In this document: piece after piece, positions 24,695 through 33,702 of the stretch
Layout: the number at the start of each line of letters is the position of its first letter
Position numbering within the stretch: the first letter of the stretch is position 1
Assembly (NCBI GenBank): GCA_003131315.1
Contig: PKUV01000038.1
Coordinates: forward strand, 90,439-154,438
DNA: 64,000 nt
Direction: 5' to 3'
From: Acidobacteriaceae bacterium
GTDB taxonomy: Bacteria > Acidobacteriota > Terriglobia > Terriglobales > Acidobacteriaceae
Notes under the pieces: model-generated
The model's database searches: none
What the model saw: only the letters and a program-made list of their open reading frames with translations
What the model was told of the DNA's origin: nothing
Position numbers and translations under genes: made by a program

Positions 24695-26511
24695 TGCGAA
24701 CGCCCAGCCGAAACGTCCGGCAGGGGCACAATCGCTTCCGTCGGACACCAAAGCGCACACACCGCACATCCGATGCAGGTCGCCGGATCAATCGTCACCT
24801 TGTGCTGGCCTTCGTGGATCTCATCGGTCCACGTGATGGACGGGCAGCCCAGGTTCATACATAACTGGCAGGCGTTACATGCCGACGCCGCGACTTCGTA
24901 GGGTGCACTGCGAATCGACGCGGGCGAAACCACGCAAGGACGGTTGGTGATCACCACGGAGACGCCGTCGTGATTCACCGCCGCCTTCAGCGTGCGGAAC
25001 ACCGCGGGTACGTCGTAAGGGTCCACCACCTGCACCTGTTCCACCCCGAGCGCCTTGCAGACCTTGGCAATCTCGATGGTGCGGGAGATCTCACCGCGCA
25101 GATTGCGCCCGGTGCCCGGGTGGTCCTGCCCGCCGGTCATCGCCGTGGTGTGGTTGTCGAGAATCAGCACTGTGATCCGGGCGCCGTTGTAAACGGCATC
25201 AATCAGGGGAGGAATGCCCGAATGAAAGAAAGTTGAATCCCCGATGGTGGCTACCACCGGCCGCGAAGTGACCCCGCCCTTTTGCAGGCCAATGGCCATG
25301 CCGATGCTGCATCCCATGGCCAGCGTGGTCTCAATCGCTGCCAGCGGCTCGTAGACGGCCAGGGTGGAGCAGCCGATGTCACCCACGACCAGGGCATTCA
25401 TCTTCTTCAGCACCAGGTAGGGGATGGTGTGCGGACAGCCTGGACACAAAGCGGGCGGACGAAACAGGTTCTGCGAAACCGGCAGCTTGCTGGTCTCCGT
25501 TGGCGGCGCTGGCGCCGGCAGCACGCCCGCCTTCTGAAAGCCCTCCCTCACCCGTTCGGGCGTCAGTTCTCCCAGGCGCGAGAAAAACGTTTTCCCTTCG
25601 ACCGCAATTCCACCGGCCTTGCACTGGTCTTCCAGCACCGGCTCCAGTTCCTCGACAACGAACAGCCGCTCCACGCTGGCGGCAAACTCCCGCACTGTTT
25701 GCATGGGGAGCGGGTACGTAAATCCCAGTTTGAGCACGCTGGCTTCCGGCAGGACTTCCTTCACGTACTGGTAGCAGACCCCGCTGGTAATCACGCCCAC
25801 AGACGCGCTGCCCTTTTCCCAGCGGTTCAGCGGCGTCTGCTCAGAGAATTCCTCGAGCTGCGCGAGCCGTTCGAGAACCTTCTCGTGGCGGACGCGAGCA
25901 TTGCTCGGGACCAGCACGTACTTGGAAGGATCGCGCTGATACGTTTTGGCCGGGGCCGCAAGAATCTCGCCCATCTCGACCATCCCCTTGGAGTGGGAAA
26001 GCCGGGTGGTGGTGCGCAGAATTACCGGGGTATCGAAACGCTCGCTGATGGCGCAGGCCTGGCCAACAAAATCCTTCGCTTCTTGACTGTCGGAAGGCTC
26101 CAGCAGGGGGATCGCAGCAAAGCGTGCATAGATGCGGTTGTCCTGTTCGTTCTGCGAGCTGTGCACACCTGGATCGTCCGCGCTGACGATGACCAGAGCC
26201 GCCCGCACGCCGGTGTAGGCCACGCTCATCAGGGTGTCGGCGGCCACGTTGACTCCCACGTGCTTCATTGTGACTAGGGTGCGGGACCCTGCCAGCGCGC
26301 CGCCTACCCCGACGTCGAGGGCCACCTTCTCGTTGGGCGACCAGGCCACATAACCTTCCGTATCAATGTGGGCCAGTGTTTCCAGAATCTCGGTGCTGGG
26401 CGTGCCCGGATAGCCGGTGGCGACGCGGATGCCGCTCTCCACCGCCCCACGCGCAATTGCCTCGTTCCCCGAAAGCAGCACTCTGGTCGCTACTGCGTTG
26501 TCGATCGCCAT
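24691..26511 (-). CDS. iorA: indolepyruvate:ferredoxin oxidoreductase alpha subunit
   Basis: This 606-residue subunit combines the pyrimidine and ThDP domains: Gly-Tyr-Pro-Gly-Thr-Pro-Ser-Thr-Glu near residue 33, and Gly-Asp-Ser-Thr-Phe with Asp-Asn-His-Thr-Thr-Ala-Met-Thr-Gly-Gly-Gln further on. It ends with a C-terminal ferredoxin domain carrying Cys-x2-Cys-x2-Cys-x4-Cys and Cys-x2-Cys-x2-Cys-x3-Cys. Known IorAB enzymes oxidise arylpyruvates (indolepyruvate, phenylpyruvate) to arylacetyl-CoA. That product class is what PaaX proteins sense, which links this operon to the two PaaX genes. A regulatory site candidate lies upstream. Confidence 0.9.
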   Translation of the reverse strand: MAIDNAVATRVLLSGNEAIARGAVESGIRVATGYPGTPSTEILETLAHIDTEGYVAWSPNEKVALDVGVGGALAGSRTLVTMKHVGVNVAADTLMSVAYTGVRAALVIVSADDPGVHSSQNEQDNRIYARFAAIPLLEPSDSQEAKDFVGQACAISERFDTPVILRTTTRLSHSKGMVEMGEILAAPAKTYQRDPSKYVLVPSNARVRHEKVLERLAQLEEFSEQTPLNRWEKGSASVGVITSGVCYQYVKEVLPEASVLKLGFTYPLPMQTVREFAASVERLFVVEELEPVLEDQCKAGGIAVEGKTFFSRLGELTPERVREGFQKAGVLPAPAPPTETSKLPVSQNLFRPPALCPGCPHTIPYLVLKKMNALVVGDIGCSTLAVYEPLAAIETTLAMGCSIGMAIGLQKGGVTSRPVVATIGDSTFFHSGIPPLIDAVYNGARITVLILDNHTTAMTGGQDHPGTGRNLRGEISRTIEIAKVCKALGVEQVQVVDPYDVPAVFRTLKAAVNHDGVSVVITNRPCVVSPASIRSAPYEVAASACNACQLCMNLGCPSITWTDEIHEGQHKVTIDPATCIGCAVCALWCPTEAIVPLPDVSAGRSQ

Positions 26512-26562
26512 GTTTCCAGCTCTGGTCTATATATTACGAGATTACGACAGACAGACAATTAG

Positions 26563-26571
26563 TGTAATACA
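26563..26571. promoter_or_regulatory. candidate PaaX operator upstream of iorA
   Basis: TGTAATACA is a near-perfect palindrome (TGTA-A-TACA), 52 bases before the iorA start. A TTGACA hexamer lies on the minus strand at 26598-26593. A related TGTATTATA stands upstream of PaaX copy 2 (27663-27671). The link to PaaX is inference. Confidence 0.3.
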
Positions 26572-26627
26572 TTTCAGCACAGAAATCCATATTGTCAAGA
26601 GAAAAGTGCGCGCCGGCCCGGCGGGGG

Positions 26628-27581
26628 TCAGTCGCCCGGGAGGAAGGCGGCCACGGGCTCGTGGACGGACTCGAAGGGGTTCTGCAGGGCTTGCAGTCGG
26701 GCCTGTACCCGGTTCCAGCGCGTGTCGGTCGGCGCCCGAAAGACCTGTTCAAAGAAGCGGATGGCGCCCTCCGCCAGCAGCTGGTAGTAATCCCGGAACA
26801 ACTGCCAGGCGGCCGACCCGGGCCATTCCCGGGGCAACAATTCCGCCGGCAGGCTGGGATCCACGAACAGGAACTTGCGGTACTCGTGGACCAGCCAGGT
26901 CTTGTCGGAAAAGCATTCCTGGTCCGCCATGGGATCATTACGCTCCGCGCGCGCCCGGCAAGCTCTGAAACGTGGCTGCCAGGTGGCGATGAACTGGCCA
27001 TACTGCCGGGCAATGGCAGGAATATCCCAGCAGCGCTCGACAATTTCCTGGCGTGAGGAAGTGCCGATGTGGCGTGCCGTAAAGGCCTCGACGCCCTTGC
27101 CGATCTCCTGTAAACGCAGATGGTTCAGCGCCACCCGCGCGACCGGGTTGGGCGAGATCCAGGTTGCCGTCGTCAGTCGCCCGAAGCCCAGCCACTCCAT
27201 TTCCCGGCGTAGCCGGTCCCGCTGCTCGCGTTTGCCCTCGGAGGGACCCAGGGTGACCACGGTCCACTGTCCGTCCCAGGCGTCGCGGTGCGCATGAAAG
27301 ATCCGGTGGGCGGCTTCCTCCAGGCGCTCCTGCCCGCGTTCGGTCAGACCGTAGTAACTCAGCTTCCCGTCGCGTGTGGCCTGGAGCCATCCCTGCTGAC
27401 ACATGCGCGACAGCGCCGTCCGCACGGCACCCGAGGAAAAGCCCAGCTGCTCCATCAGCGAGATGAGGCTTCCCGTCCAGATGCTGCCGCCGAAATGCAG
27501 GATGTAATCCCCGTAGAGGGTGAAGAGCACGCCACGAGCTTTCAGTGCGCTGCTCATATGTTTGGCGATCGGAGTCGGCAT
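26628..27581 (-). CDS. PaaX-family transcriptional repressor (copy 2)
   Basis: This protein of about 317 residues has the same architecture as the gene at 19515: a winged helix with Gly-Gly-Ser-Ile-Trp-Thr-Gly-Ser-Leu and Ser-Gly-Ala-Val-Arg-Thr-Ala-Leu-Ser-Arg-Met, a central domain starting at Trp-Asp-Gly-Gln-Trp-Thr, and a C-terminal Leu-Pro-Arg-Glu-Trp-Pro-Gly segment. I chose the ATG at 27581 (GGAAAAG upstream). An ATG at 27629 lies too close to the likely -10 box for comfort but is possible. It sits between iorA and the acyl-CoA synthetases, so it probably controls the 2-oxoacid oxidoreductase run and itself. Confidence 0.83.
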   Translation of the reverse strand: MPTPIAKHMSSALKARGVLFTLYGDYILHFGGSIWTGSLISLMEQLGFSSGAVRTALSRMCQQGWLQATRDGKLSYYGLTERGQERLEEAAHRIFHAHRDAWDGQWTVVTLGPSEGKREQRDRLRREMEWLGFGRLTTATWISPNPVARVALNHLRLQEIGKGVEAFTARHIGTSSRQEIVERCWDIPAIARQYGQFIATWQPRFRACRARAERNDPMADQECFSDKTWLVHEYRKFLFVDPSLPAELLPREWPGSAAWQLFRDYYQLLAEGAIRFFEQVFRAPTDTRWNRVQARLQALQNPFESVHEPVAAFLPGD

Positions 27582-27662
27582 CAGTCGCTTTTCCGCGGGC
27601 CACCTTGCGGCGGGGTGTGCCTGGTGCATACTATATCACTTTTCTGTGTATTGTCGATGAAC

Positions 27663-27671
27663 TGTATTATA
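27663..27671. promoter_or_regulatory. candidate operator/-10 region upstream of PaaX copy 2
   Basis: On the minus strand TATAATACA overlaps a consensus TATAAT (27671-27666). A second CAATACA lies 11 bases further. The AATACA word is shared with the site upstream of iorA. No good -35 hexamer is seen. Confidence 0.3.
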
Positions 27672-27760
27672 TGTGAAGAGCGGGCCCGGCGCCAGAATCA
27701 CCACGTCGAAACGGGACCGAGACGTCATAAGAATCGCGCACCAGGAAACGCGTGCCAGGC

Positions 27761-29371
27761 TTACGCCGGACTCTGTTTTTTCTCCTGCTCGTGCCGCCGG
27801 AGTTCCACTCGCCGGATTTTCCCGCTGACCGTCTTGGGCAACTGCTCGAGAAACTCGATCGCGCGCGGGTACTTGTAGGGAGCGGTCGTCTTCTTTACAT
27901 GCTCTTGCAGTTCTTTCACCAGTGCAGGGGAACCCTCATAACCTTCACGCAGCACGACAAAAGCTTTCACGATGAGCCCGCGCACGGGATCCGGGCTGCC
28001 CACCACCGCGGACTCCACCACCGCTGGATGCTCCAGGAGCGCGCTCTCCACTTCAAAGGGACCAATGCGATAGCCGGCGCTGATGATCACGTCGTCAGCG
28101 CGGCCCACGAACCAGTAGTATCCATCTTCATCCCGGTAGGCGCGGTCGCCGGTCACATACCACTCGCCGCGACGGGTGCGCGCTGTCAGGGCGGGTTCTT
28201 TCCAGTATTCCCGGAACAGCGAGGGGGGCGAGCCGCGCAGCGCAATTTCGCCCTCCTCTCCGGCGGGCAGCGGATTCCCGTCAAAGTCCACGATCGCAAT
28301 TTCGTGTCCCGGCATGGGCTTACCCATCGAGCCCGGCTTTACCGGCAGGCTGGGGTGGTTGCAAACCGTGATGGTGCTCTCGGTCTGTCCGTAGCCGTCG
28401 TAGATGGTCAAGCCGGTGCCTTCGCGCCACACCTCGATGACCTCGGGATTCAGCGGCTCTCCCGCCGCCGCCACGTGCCGCAATGCAAAATGGTATTTCT
28501 TCAAGTCTTCCTTCACCATGACGCGAAACGCCGTCGGTGGCGCGCAGAACGTCGTGATCCGGTACTTCTCCAGAAGTTCCAGCGTCTTCTTCGCCTCGAA
28601 GTTTCCCGCATAGGAAAACACCTGCGAACCCACGTGCCAGGGGCCGAACAGGGTGCTGTAGGCAGCCTTGGCCCAGCCCGTGTCGGAAAGGTTCCAGTGC
28701 AGATCGTCGGGGCGCAGGTTGAGCCAGTATTCGCCGGTGACGCGATGGGCATAGGTGTAGGCGTGCGAATGCAGCACCATCTTCGGACCGCCGGTGGTTC
28801 CGGAGGTGAAATAGATCAGCGCCCGGTCACTCGCCAAGGTCGGCTCCGCGCGGAACTCCGTCGCCGCCTTCTCCATGGCATGCTCATACCCGACCCAGCC
28901 GGGACGCGTACCGCCCACCAGGATGCAATGCTTGAGTCCGGGAATGTCTTTGCGGGCGGTCTCGACCTTGGCGCAGTTGTCCACGTCCGTGACGATCGCT
29001 TTCGCTTCCGACAACTGCGTCCGGTAGGCAATGTCTTTGGGTTGCAGCAAAGTGGCGCCGGGAGCGGCCACCGCGCCCACCCGCAGAAGTCCCAACATCA
29101 CCACCTGCCAGGCGGGTATGCGCGGCAGGATCACCACCACCACGTCGTCCTTACCGATCCCGAGGCTGGCCAGAACATTGGCGAACTGATTCGAGAGCCG
29201 GCGCAGATCCCGAAAGCTGTAGCGCTCTTCGTGGCCTTGCTCGTCGCACCAGAGCAACGCTGGACGCGTCGCATCGTGCGCGTGCCGGTCCACAACGTCG
29301 GTTGCGAAGTTGAAGCGCTCCGGCAAATCCCAGCGGAAGTTGTTGTAAAACTCAAGGTATGGGTCGCTCAC
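27761..29371 (-). CDS. AMP-forming acyl-CoA synthetase (medium-chain/AcsA-like)
   Basis: This 536-residue ANL ligase has the P-loop Tyr-Phe-Thr-Ser-Gly-Thr-Thr-Gly-Gly-Pro-Lys, Gly-Tyr-Gly-Gln-Thr-Glu, and Asp-Asp-Val-Ile-Ile-Ser-Ala-Gly-Tyr-Arg-Ile-Gly in the hinge. The catalytic Lys is in Thr-Val-Ser-Gly-Lys-Ile-Arg-Arg. The hinge and Trp-Asn-Leu-Ser-Asp-Thr-Gly-Trp resemble acetyl- or medium-chain acyl-CoA synthetases. The start is a GTG at 29371 with GAGG 4 bases away. It follows a second ligase by 6 bases, so both are co-expressed and may activate acids of different size from amine oxidation. Confidence 0.88.
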   Translation of the reverse strand: MSDPYLEFYNNFRWDLPERFNFATDVVDRHAHDATRPALLWCDEQGHEERYSFRDLRRLSNQFANVLASLGIGKDDVVVVILPRIPAWQVVMLGLLRVGAVAAPGATLLQPKDIAYRTQLSEAKAIVTDVDNCAKVETARKDIPGLKHCILVGGTRPGWVGYEHAMEKAATEFRAEPTLASDRALIYFTSGTTGGPKMVLHSHAYTYAHRVTGEYWLNLRPDDLHWNLSDTGWAKAAYSTLFGPWHVGSQVFSYAGNFEAKKTLELLEKYRITTFCAPPTAFRVMVKEDLKKYHFALRHVAAAGEPLNPEVIEVWREGTGLTIYDGYGQTESTITVCNHPSLPVKPGSMGKPMPGHEIAIVDFDGNPLPAGEEGEIALRGSPPSLFREYWKEPALTARTRRGEWYVTGDRAYRDEDGYYWFVGRADDVIISAGYRIGPFEVESALLEHPAVVESAVVGSPDPVRGLIVKAFVVLREGYEGSPALVKELQEHVKKTTAPYKYPRAIEFLEQLPKTVSGKIRRVELRRHEQEKKQSPA

Positions 29372-29377
29372 ATGGCC

Positions 29378-31090
29378 TCACGCAGTTTCGATCTTTGCCG
29401 CAGCCTCTAATCCCAGTTCTTCCGTGGATATCTGCCGCATCTTGAATTTCTGGATCTTTCCGGTCACCGTCATCGGGAACGAATCCACGATCTTCACGCA
29501 CCTGGGAATCTTGTAGGCCGCGATCTTGCCCTCACAGAACTTGCGGATGTCCTCGGCGGAGAGTTTCGCGCTGGCTTCCAGTCTCACCCACGCCACGACC
29601 TGCTCACCGTATTTCCCGTCGGGCACGCCGATCACCTGCACGTCGCTGACGCCGAGACAGGTGTACAGGAACTCTTCAATCTCGCGCGGGTAGATGTTCT
29701 CGCCACCGCGAATGATCACGTCCTTGGCCCGGCCCGTGATCTTGCAGTAGCCGTTGGCGTCCATGGTGGCGAGGTCGCCCGTGTGCAACCAGCCGTCGCG
29801 ATCAATCGCCTTCTGGGTTGCCTCGGGGTTCTTGTAGTACCCCTTCATCACCAGGTATCCGCGCGTGCACAGCTCGCCCGGAGTCCCGCGGGGCACGATC
29901 TCCCCGCTGATGACGTCCACAATCTTGACCTCCGTATGAGGCAGGGGCTTGCCGACGGTGGTCACGCGCAGCTCCAGCGGGTCGTCCACCGTGGTTTGCG
30001 TGATCACCGGAGAAGACTCCGTCAACCCGTAGGCAATGGTCATTTCTTTCAGGTGCATCAACTGCACCACGCGCTTCATCACCTCAATGGGGCAGGGGGA
30101 ACCGGCCATGATGCCCGTGCGCAGCGTGCTCAGGTCGAAGCGCGCAAACTGCGGATGGTCCAGTTCGGCAATGAACATGGTGGGCACGCCATGCAGCGCG
30201 GTACAGCGTTCGGCCTCGACCGCCTCCAGCGTCGCGAGCGGGTCGAAGAAAGCCGCAGGAATGACCATGGTGGCGCCACTCACCACGCAGCCCATATTGC
30301 CCAACACCATCCCGAAGCAGTGGTAGAAAGGCACGGGAATGCAGAGCCGGTCCCGGTGAGTGAACTTCATGGCCGCGGCGATCAGCAGACCGTTGTTGAC
30401 GATATTGTGGTGGCTGAGCGTGGCGCCTTTTGGGAATCCTGTGGTGCCGGATGTGTACTGGATGTTGATGGGATCGTCGAATGACAGCAAGGCCTCGCGC
30501 TGGCGGAGCTCCTCCTCCGGCACGCCGCGGCCCATTTCGCGTAGCTCGTCCCAAGCCAACATCCCAACCTGCCTGCCCTCCCCGATGAAGACCAGGTTCT
30601 TGAAATGGGGCAGCGCGGCCGAGTGCAGTTCACCCGGTCTGGCCGCCGCCAGCTCCGGACAGAGGCCGTGCACGATGGCAACGTAGTCGGCATCGCGAAA
30701 CCCCTGGCCCAGCAGGAGGGTGCTGCATTCGGACTGGCGTAATACGTACTCCAGTTCGAAAGCGCGGTTGGCGGGGTTGATGTTGACGAGAATGGCGCCA
30801 ATCTTGGCGGCGGCAAACTGGGTGACCACCCATTCGGCACAGTTCGTCGCCCAGATCCCGATCCGGTCTTCCTTCTGAATGCCCAGCCGCAGCAGGCCTC
30901 GCGCCAACAGTTCTACTTCTTCCAGGAACTGCCGGTAGGTATAGCGACGCTTTTGGTGCCGGACCACCAGTGCGTCCTGATCGGGATAGGAGCGGGCGGA
31001 AACGTCGAGCACATCTCCAATCGAACGGCCGAGCAGCGGGATGTCTCCCGTGCCGTGGGCGTAGCTGCGTTCTCTGGTCACTTCCGCCAT
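29378..31090 (-). CDS. AMP-forming acyl-CoA synthetase (FadD-like)
   Basis: This 570-residue ANL ligase has Tyr-Thr-Ser-Gly-Thr-Thr-Gly-Phe-Pro-Lys-Gly, Ala-Tyr-Gly-Leu-Thr-Glu-Ser-Ser-Pro, Thr-Gly-Asp-Leu-Ala-Thr, and the hinge Gly-Arg-Ala-Lys-Asp-Val-Ile-Ile-Arg-Gly-Gly-Glu-Asn. The catalytic Lys is in Thr-Gly-Lys-Ile-Gln-Lys. It would activate a fatty or arylalkanoic acid. It starts 26 bases after the qhpE stop on the same strand, tying CoA activation to the QHNDH maturation genes. The substrate is open. Confidence 0.88.
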   Translation of the reverse strand: MAEVTRERSYAHGTGDIPLLGRSIGDVLDVSARSYPDQDALVVRHQKRRYTYRQFLEEVELLARGLLRLGIQKEDRIGIWATNCAEWVVTQFAAAKIGAILVNINPANRAFELEYVLRQSECSTLLLGQGFRDADYVAIVHGLCPELAAARPGELHSAALPHFKNLVFIGEGRQVGMLAWDELREMGRGVPEEELRQREALLSFDDPINIQYTSGTTGFPKGATLSHHNIVNNGLLIAAAMKFTHRDRLCIPVPFYHCFGMVLGNMGCVVSGATMVIPAAFFDPLATLEAVEAERCTALHGVPTMFIAELDHPQFARFDLSTLRTGIMAGSPCPIEVMKRVVQLMHLKEMTIAYGLTESSPVITQTTVDDPLELRVTTVGKPLPHTEVKIVDVISGEIVPRGTPGELCTRGYLVMKGYYKNPEATQKAIDRDGWLHTGDLATMDANGYCKITGRAKDVIIRGGENIYPREIEEFLYTCLGVSDVQVIGVPDGKYGEQVVAWVRLEASAKLSAEDIRKFCEGKIAAYKIPRCVKIVDSFPMTVTGKIQKFKMRQISTEELGLEAAAKIETA

Positions 31091-31116
31091 GCATCTCTTC
31101 CATCTTAAGCCTTGCT

Positions 31117-31878
31117 TCAGGCTTCGAAACGAGCGGCTGCTTCTTCCATGGGCGTTGCTTGCGCAATCAAAAACTCTATGATTTCTTCGTGCCGTGCCTG
31201 CGGCTTCTGCTGCAGGATCCGAGCCACGCGGGCGGTGATGTGGGCGGCAGCAAAACTGTGCCCTCGTAAGTTGAGGCTTTGCGGACGTCCCGGCAGCGGG
31301 CGCGGACTGGGATGGGCGCGGAACGGCACAGCCTCGTCAGGGCAATAGAAGTGCTCGTCCCAGGCACACCGCTGGTCTCCCGCGACTGCGATCACGTTGG
31401 CGAAGCTGGCTGGGAACCACTCTCGCTCCTCGTCCCCGGCAGCCGCCACCAGAATCATGCCGTGCCGGATGGCCTCGTCACAGGCGTCCTGCAATACCTC
31501 CCGGTGCTCCGCCCGCTCCGTCCCCAGGCTGATGTTGACCGCGTGCATACCGTGCTCGATCGCCCAGCGAATCGCCGCCGCCACGACCGCGGCCTGCGTC
31601 CGCAATTTCCGGTCAAAAACTTTCACGGCGTACAGTTCAACTTCCGGCGCCTTGGCGCGGATCACGCCGGCAACGGCCGTCCCGTGACCCAGCAGGTCGC
31701 GAAAATCCGGATCGAACTCCAGGCTGCCATCTCCGTGCCGGCGGACGTGAACTCCGCCTGCGGCCTCGCGCACGTGCGAGTGAAGGGCGTTGATCCCGCT
31801 GTCCAGGACTGCAACCCGCACGCCCTGGCCATCCTTGTTCGGCAGGCCAATTCCGGCTGACCGGTTCCGAGAGTTCAC
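31117..31878 (-). CDS. qhpE: subtilisin-like protease for amine dehydrogenase gamma-subunit leader
   Basis: This 253-residue S8-family protease has no signal peptide. The triad is visible: Asp26 in Val-Leu-Asp-Ser-Gly, His65 in Gly-His-Gly-Thr-Ala-Val-Ala-Gly, and Ser208 in Gly-His-Ser-Phe-Ala-Ala-Ala-His. In known systems QhpE cleaves the leader from crosslinked QhpC in the cytoplasm. Here its GTG start overlaps the qhpF stop by 4 bases, supporting the assignment. Oddly, the oxyanion-hole Asn found in most subtilases (Ala-Ala-Gly-Asn) reads Ala-Ala-Gly-Asp, so activity may differ. Confidence 0.85.
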   Translation of the reverse strand: MNSRNRSAGIGLPNKDGQGVRVAVLDSGINALHSHVREAAGGVHVRRHGDGSLEFDPDFRDLLGHGTAVAGVIRAKAPEVELYAVKVFDRKLRTQAAVVAAAIRWAIEHGMHAVNISLGTERAEHREVLQDACDEAIRHGMILVAAAGDEEREWFPASFANVIAVAGDQRCAWDEHFYCPDEAVPFRAHPSPRPLPGRPQSLNLRGHSFAAAHITARVARILQQKPQARHEEIIEFLIAQATPMEEAAARFEA

Positions 31879-33692
31879 GACGCCACCGCCTCCGCGCCGC
31901 GAACGGTTTGTCGCACGCGAGCCGCGTGCTGTAACTCCCGGTATAAACCCTCCACCTCAGCCAAGCGCTCGTGCGTTCCCACCTGCACGACTTCGCCTTG
32001 ATCGAGCACCAGGATCTCATCGGCATCTCGCACCGAAGACAACCGGTGGGTGATGACCAGCGCCGTGCGTTCCCTGAGACACTCCTCCAGCGCCAGCCAG
32101 ATCCGCGATTCTGTCAGCACATCCAAAGTGGAAGTGGCCTCATCGAAGATCCATAATCTGGCGTCCCGCAGCACCGCCCGCGCAATCGCGATCCGCTGGC
32201 GCTGGCCGGTCGAGAGCTTAAGGCCACGTTCCCCGACCACCGTCTCCATGCCCTTGGGCGTGGAAAGAATGAATTCTTCCAGGTCTGCCTTGCGTGCCGC
32301 TTCCCACACCTGCTCGCGAGAGGCGCCCCAGTGGGCGTAGCGAATGTTCTCCTCGATGCTGGTGTGGAACAGAAAGGGCTCGGAACTGACCACCGCAAAC
32401 TGCTCCCGCAACGAACGCACCTGCAGGTCGCGCAGGTCATGGCCGTCGAAATACACTGCTCCTTGCTGCGGATCGTAGAAGCGCAACAGCAGGTCCACGA
32501 GCGTGGATTTGCCCGCTCCGCTCGGCCCGACGATCGCCAGGCGGCGTCCCGGCGACAGGTTGAAACTGACTCCACGCACTACCGGGATTCCCGGCTGGTA
32601 GGCAAAGGTGACGTCGCGGAACTCCACCTCGCCCCTCGTCGCGCCCAGCGCTACCGCGCCCTCCCGCTCCCGCACTTCCGGCGGAAGATCGAGAAACTCA
32701 AAAACACGATCCAGCGAAACCCGGGCGCGCTGCAGGCTGAGGTAGAGTCCAATCACGTTTTGCAGCGGGCTCAGCAGGCGTGCCTGGTAGGCAGCGAACG
32801 CCACCAGCGCTCCCAGGCTCATGCTCCTCACGATCACCTGGTGGCCCCCATAGAGCAACAGAACCAGCGTGCTCAGGCTCATGAAGATGGCGGGCAGCCC
32901 GCCCGCATACGCGGAGACCACCTGGTACCGCAGCACGCTCGCGATGTACCCCTGGTTTTTCTGTGTCAGCTTCTCCGCCTCGGCATCCTCCGCGCCCACG
33001 GTAGTGATCCACTTCATGCCATGCAGCGATTCCAGCACTGTACTGCTCAAATCGGCATTGTGCTCCCGCACCACGCGCGCCTGCTGTGCGATCCGCCGCC
33101 GGTACGGCACCAGTGCCCAAAAACTGAAAGGCACCAGCACAAAGCCCAGAAGAAACAGTTTCCAGTTGAGATAGACCAGCACCACAACCGTGCCCAGTAG
33201 GGTCAAGGCACTCAGCGCCAGACTGAACAAGGCATCGGTCGCGACCGACTGGACCTCCGCGACGTCGCTGTTCAGCCGGGAAACAATCTCGCCCGTCCGG
33301 GTTTGGGCATAGAAGCGCGGCGAAAGTGTTTGCAGGTGGCGAAAAACAAATACCCGCATCTCCATCAGGATGCGGGATGAAACCGCAGTGTACAGGTAGC
33401 GGGTGACGGCGCCAGTGACGAAGCTCAGCACCACCAGCGCGGCCAGCACCAGCGTCGCCACCAGCAGCAGGTGCGGCTTCCGCCCCACCAGCACATCGTC
33501 AATCAGGAACTTGGCGCCCAGAGGGTACACCAGGCCGAGCAAAGTGGAGAGCAGGGTCAGACCGAAAACCAGCGCAAGCTTGCCGGCGTGTGGACGTACG
33601 AAAGGGAAGACCCGGCGCAACTGTCCGAGCCCTGCTGCCGGCGCGCCCGCGCCGGTCCGGTCACTCCCTGCCTGCCTGGACTCGGTGCTCAT
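31875..33692 (-). CDS. qhpF: ABC transporter (permease-ATPase) exporting the amine dehydrogenase gamma subunit
   Basis: This half-transporter of about 605 residues has an N-terminal six-helix membrane domain (about residues 30-310) and a C-terminal ATPase with Walker A Gly-Pro-Ser-Gly-Ala-Gly-Lys-Ser, signature Leu-Ser-Thr-Gly-Gln-Arg-Gln-Arg and Walker B Leu-Trp-Ile-Phe-Asp-Glu-Ala. In QHNDH systems QhpF exports the matured gamma subunit to the periplasm. Position between qhpB copy 2 and qhpE supports that over a general lipid/drug exporter. I chose the ATG at 33692, 10 bases after the preceding stop. An in-frame GTG at 33716 overlaps that gene. Confidence 0.85.
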   Translation of the reverse strand: MSTESRQAGSDRTGAGAPAAGLGQLRRVFPFVRPHAGKLALVFGLTLLSTLLGLVYPLGAKFLIDDVLVGRKPHLLLVATLVLAALVVLSFVTGAVTRYLYTAVSSRILMEMRVFVFRHLQTLSPRFYAQTRTGEIVSRLNSDVAEVQSVATDALFSLALSALTLLGTVVVLVYLNWKLFLLGFVLVPFSFWALVPYRRRIAQQARVVREHNADLSSTVLESLHGMKWITTVGAEDAEAEKLTQKNQGYIASVLRYQVVSAYAGGLPAIFMSLSTLVLLLYGGHQVIVRSMSLGALVAFAAYQARLLSPLQNVIGLYLSLQRARVSLDRVFEFLDLPPEVREREGAVALGATRGEVEFRDVTFAYQPGIPVVRGVSFNLSPGRRLAIVGPSGAGKSTLVDLLLRFYDPQQGAVYFDGHDLRDLQVRSLREQFAVVSSEPFLFHTSIEENIRYAHWGASREQVWEAARKADLEEFILSTPKGMETVVGERGLKLSTGQRQRIAIARAVLRDARLWIFDEATSTLDVLTESRIWLALEECLRERTALVITHRLSSVRDADEILVLDQGEVVQVGTHERLAEVEGLYRELQHAARVRQTVRGAEAVAS

Positions 33693-33702
33693 CCATGGCC
33701 CA

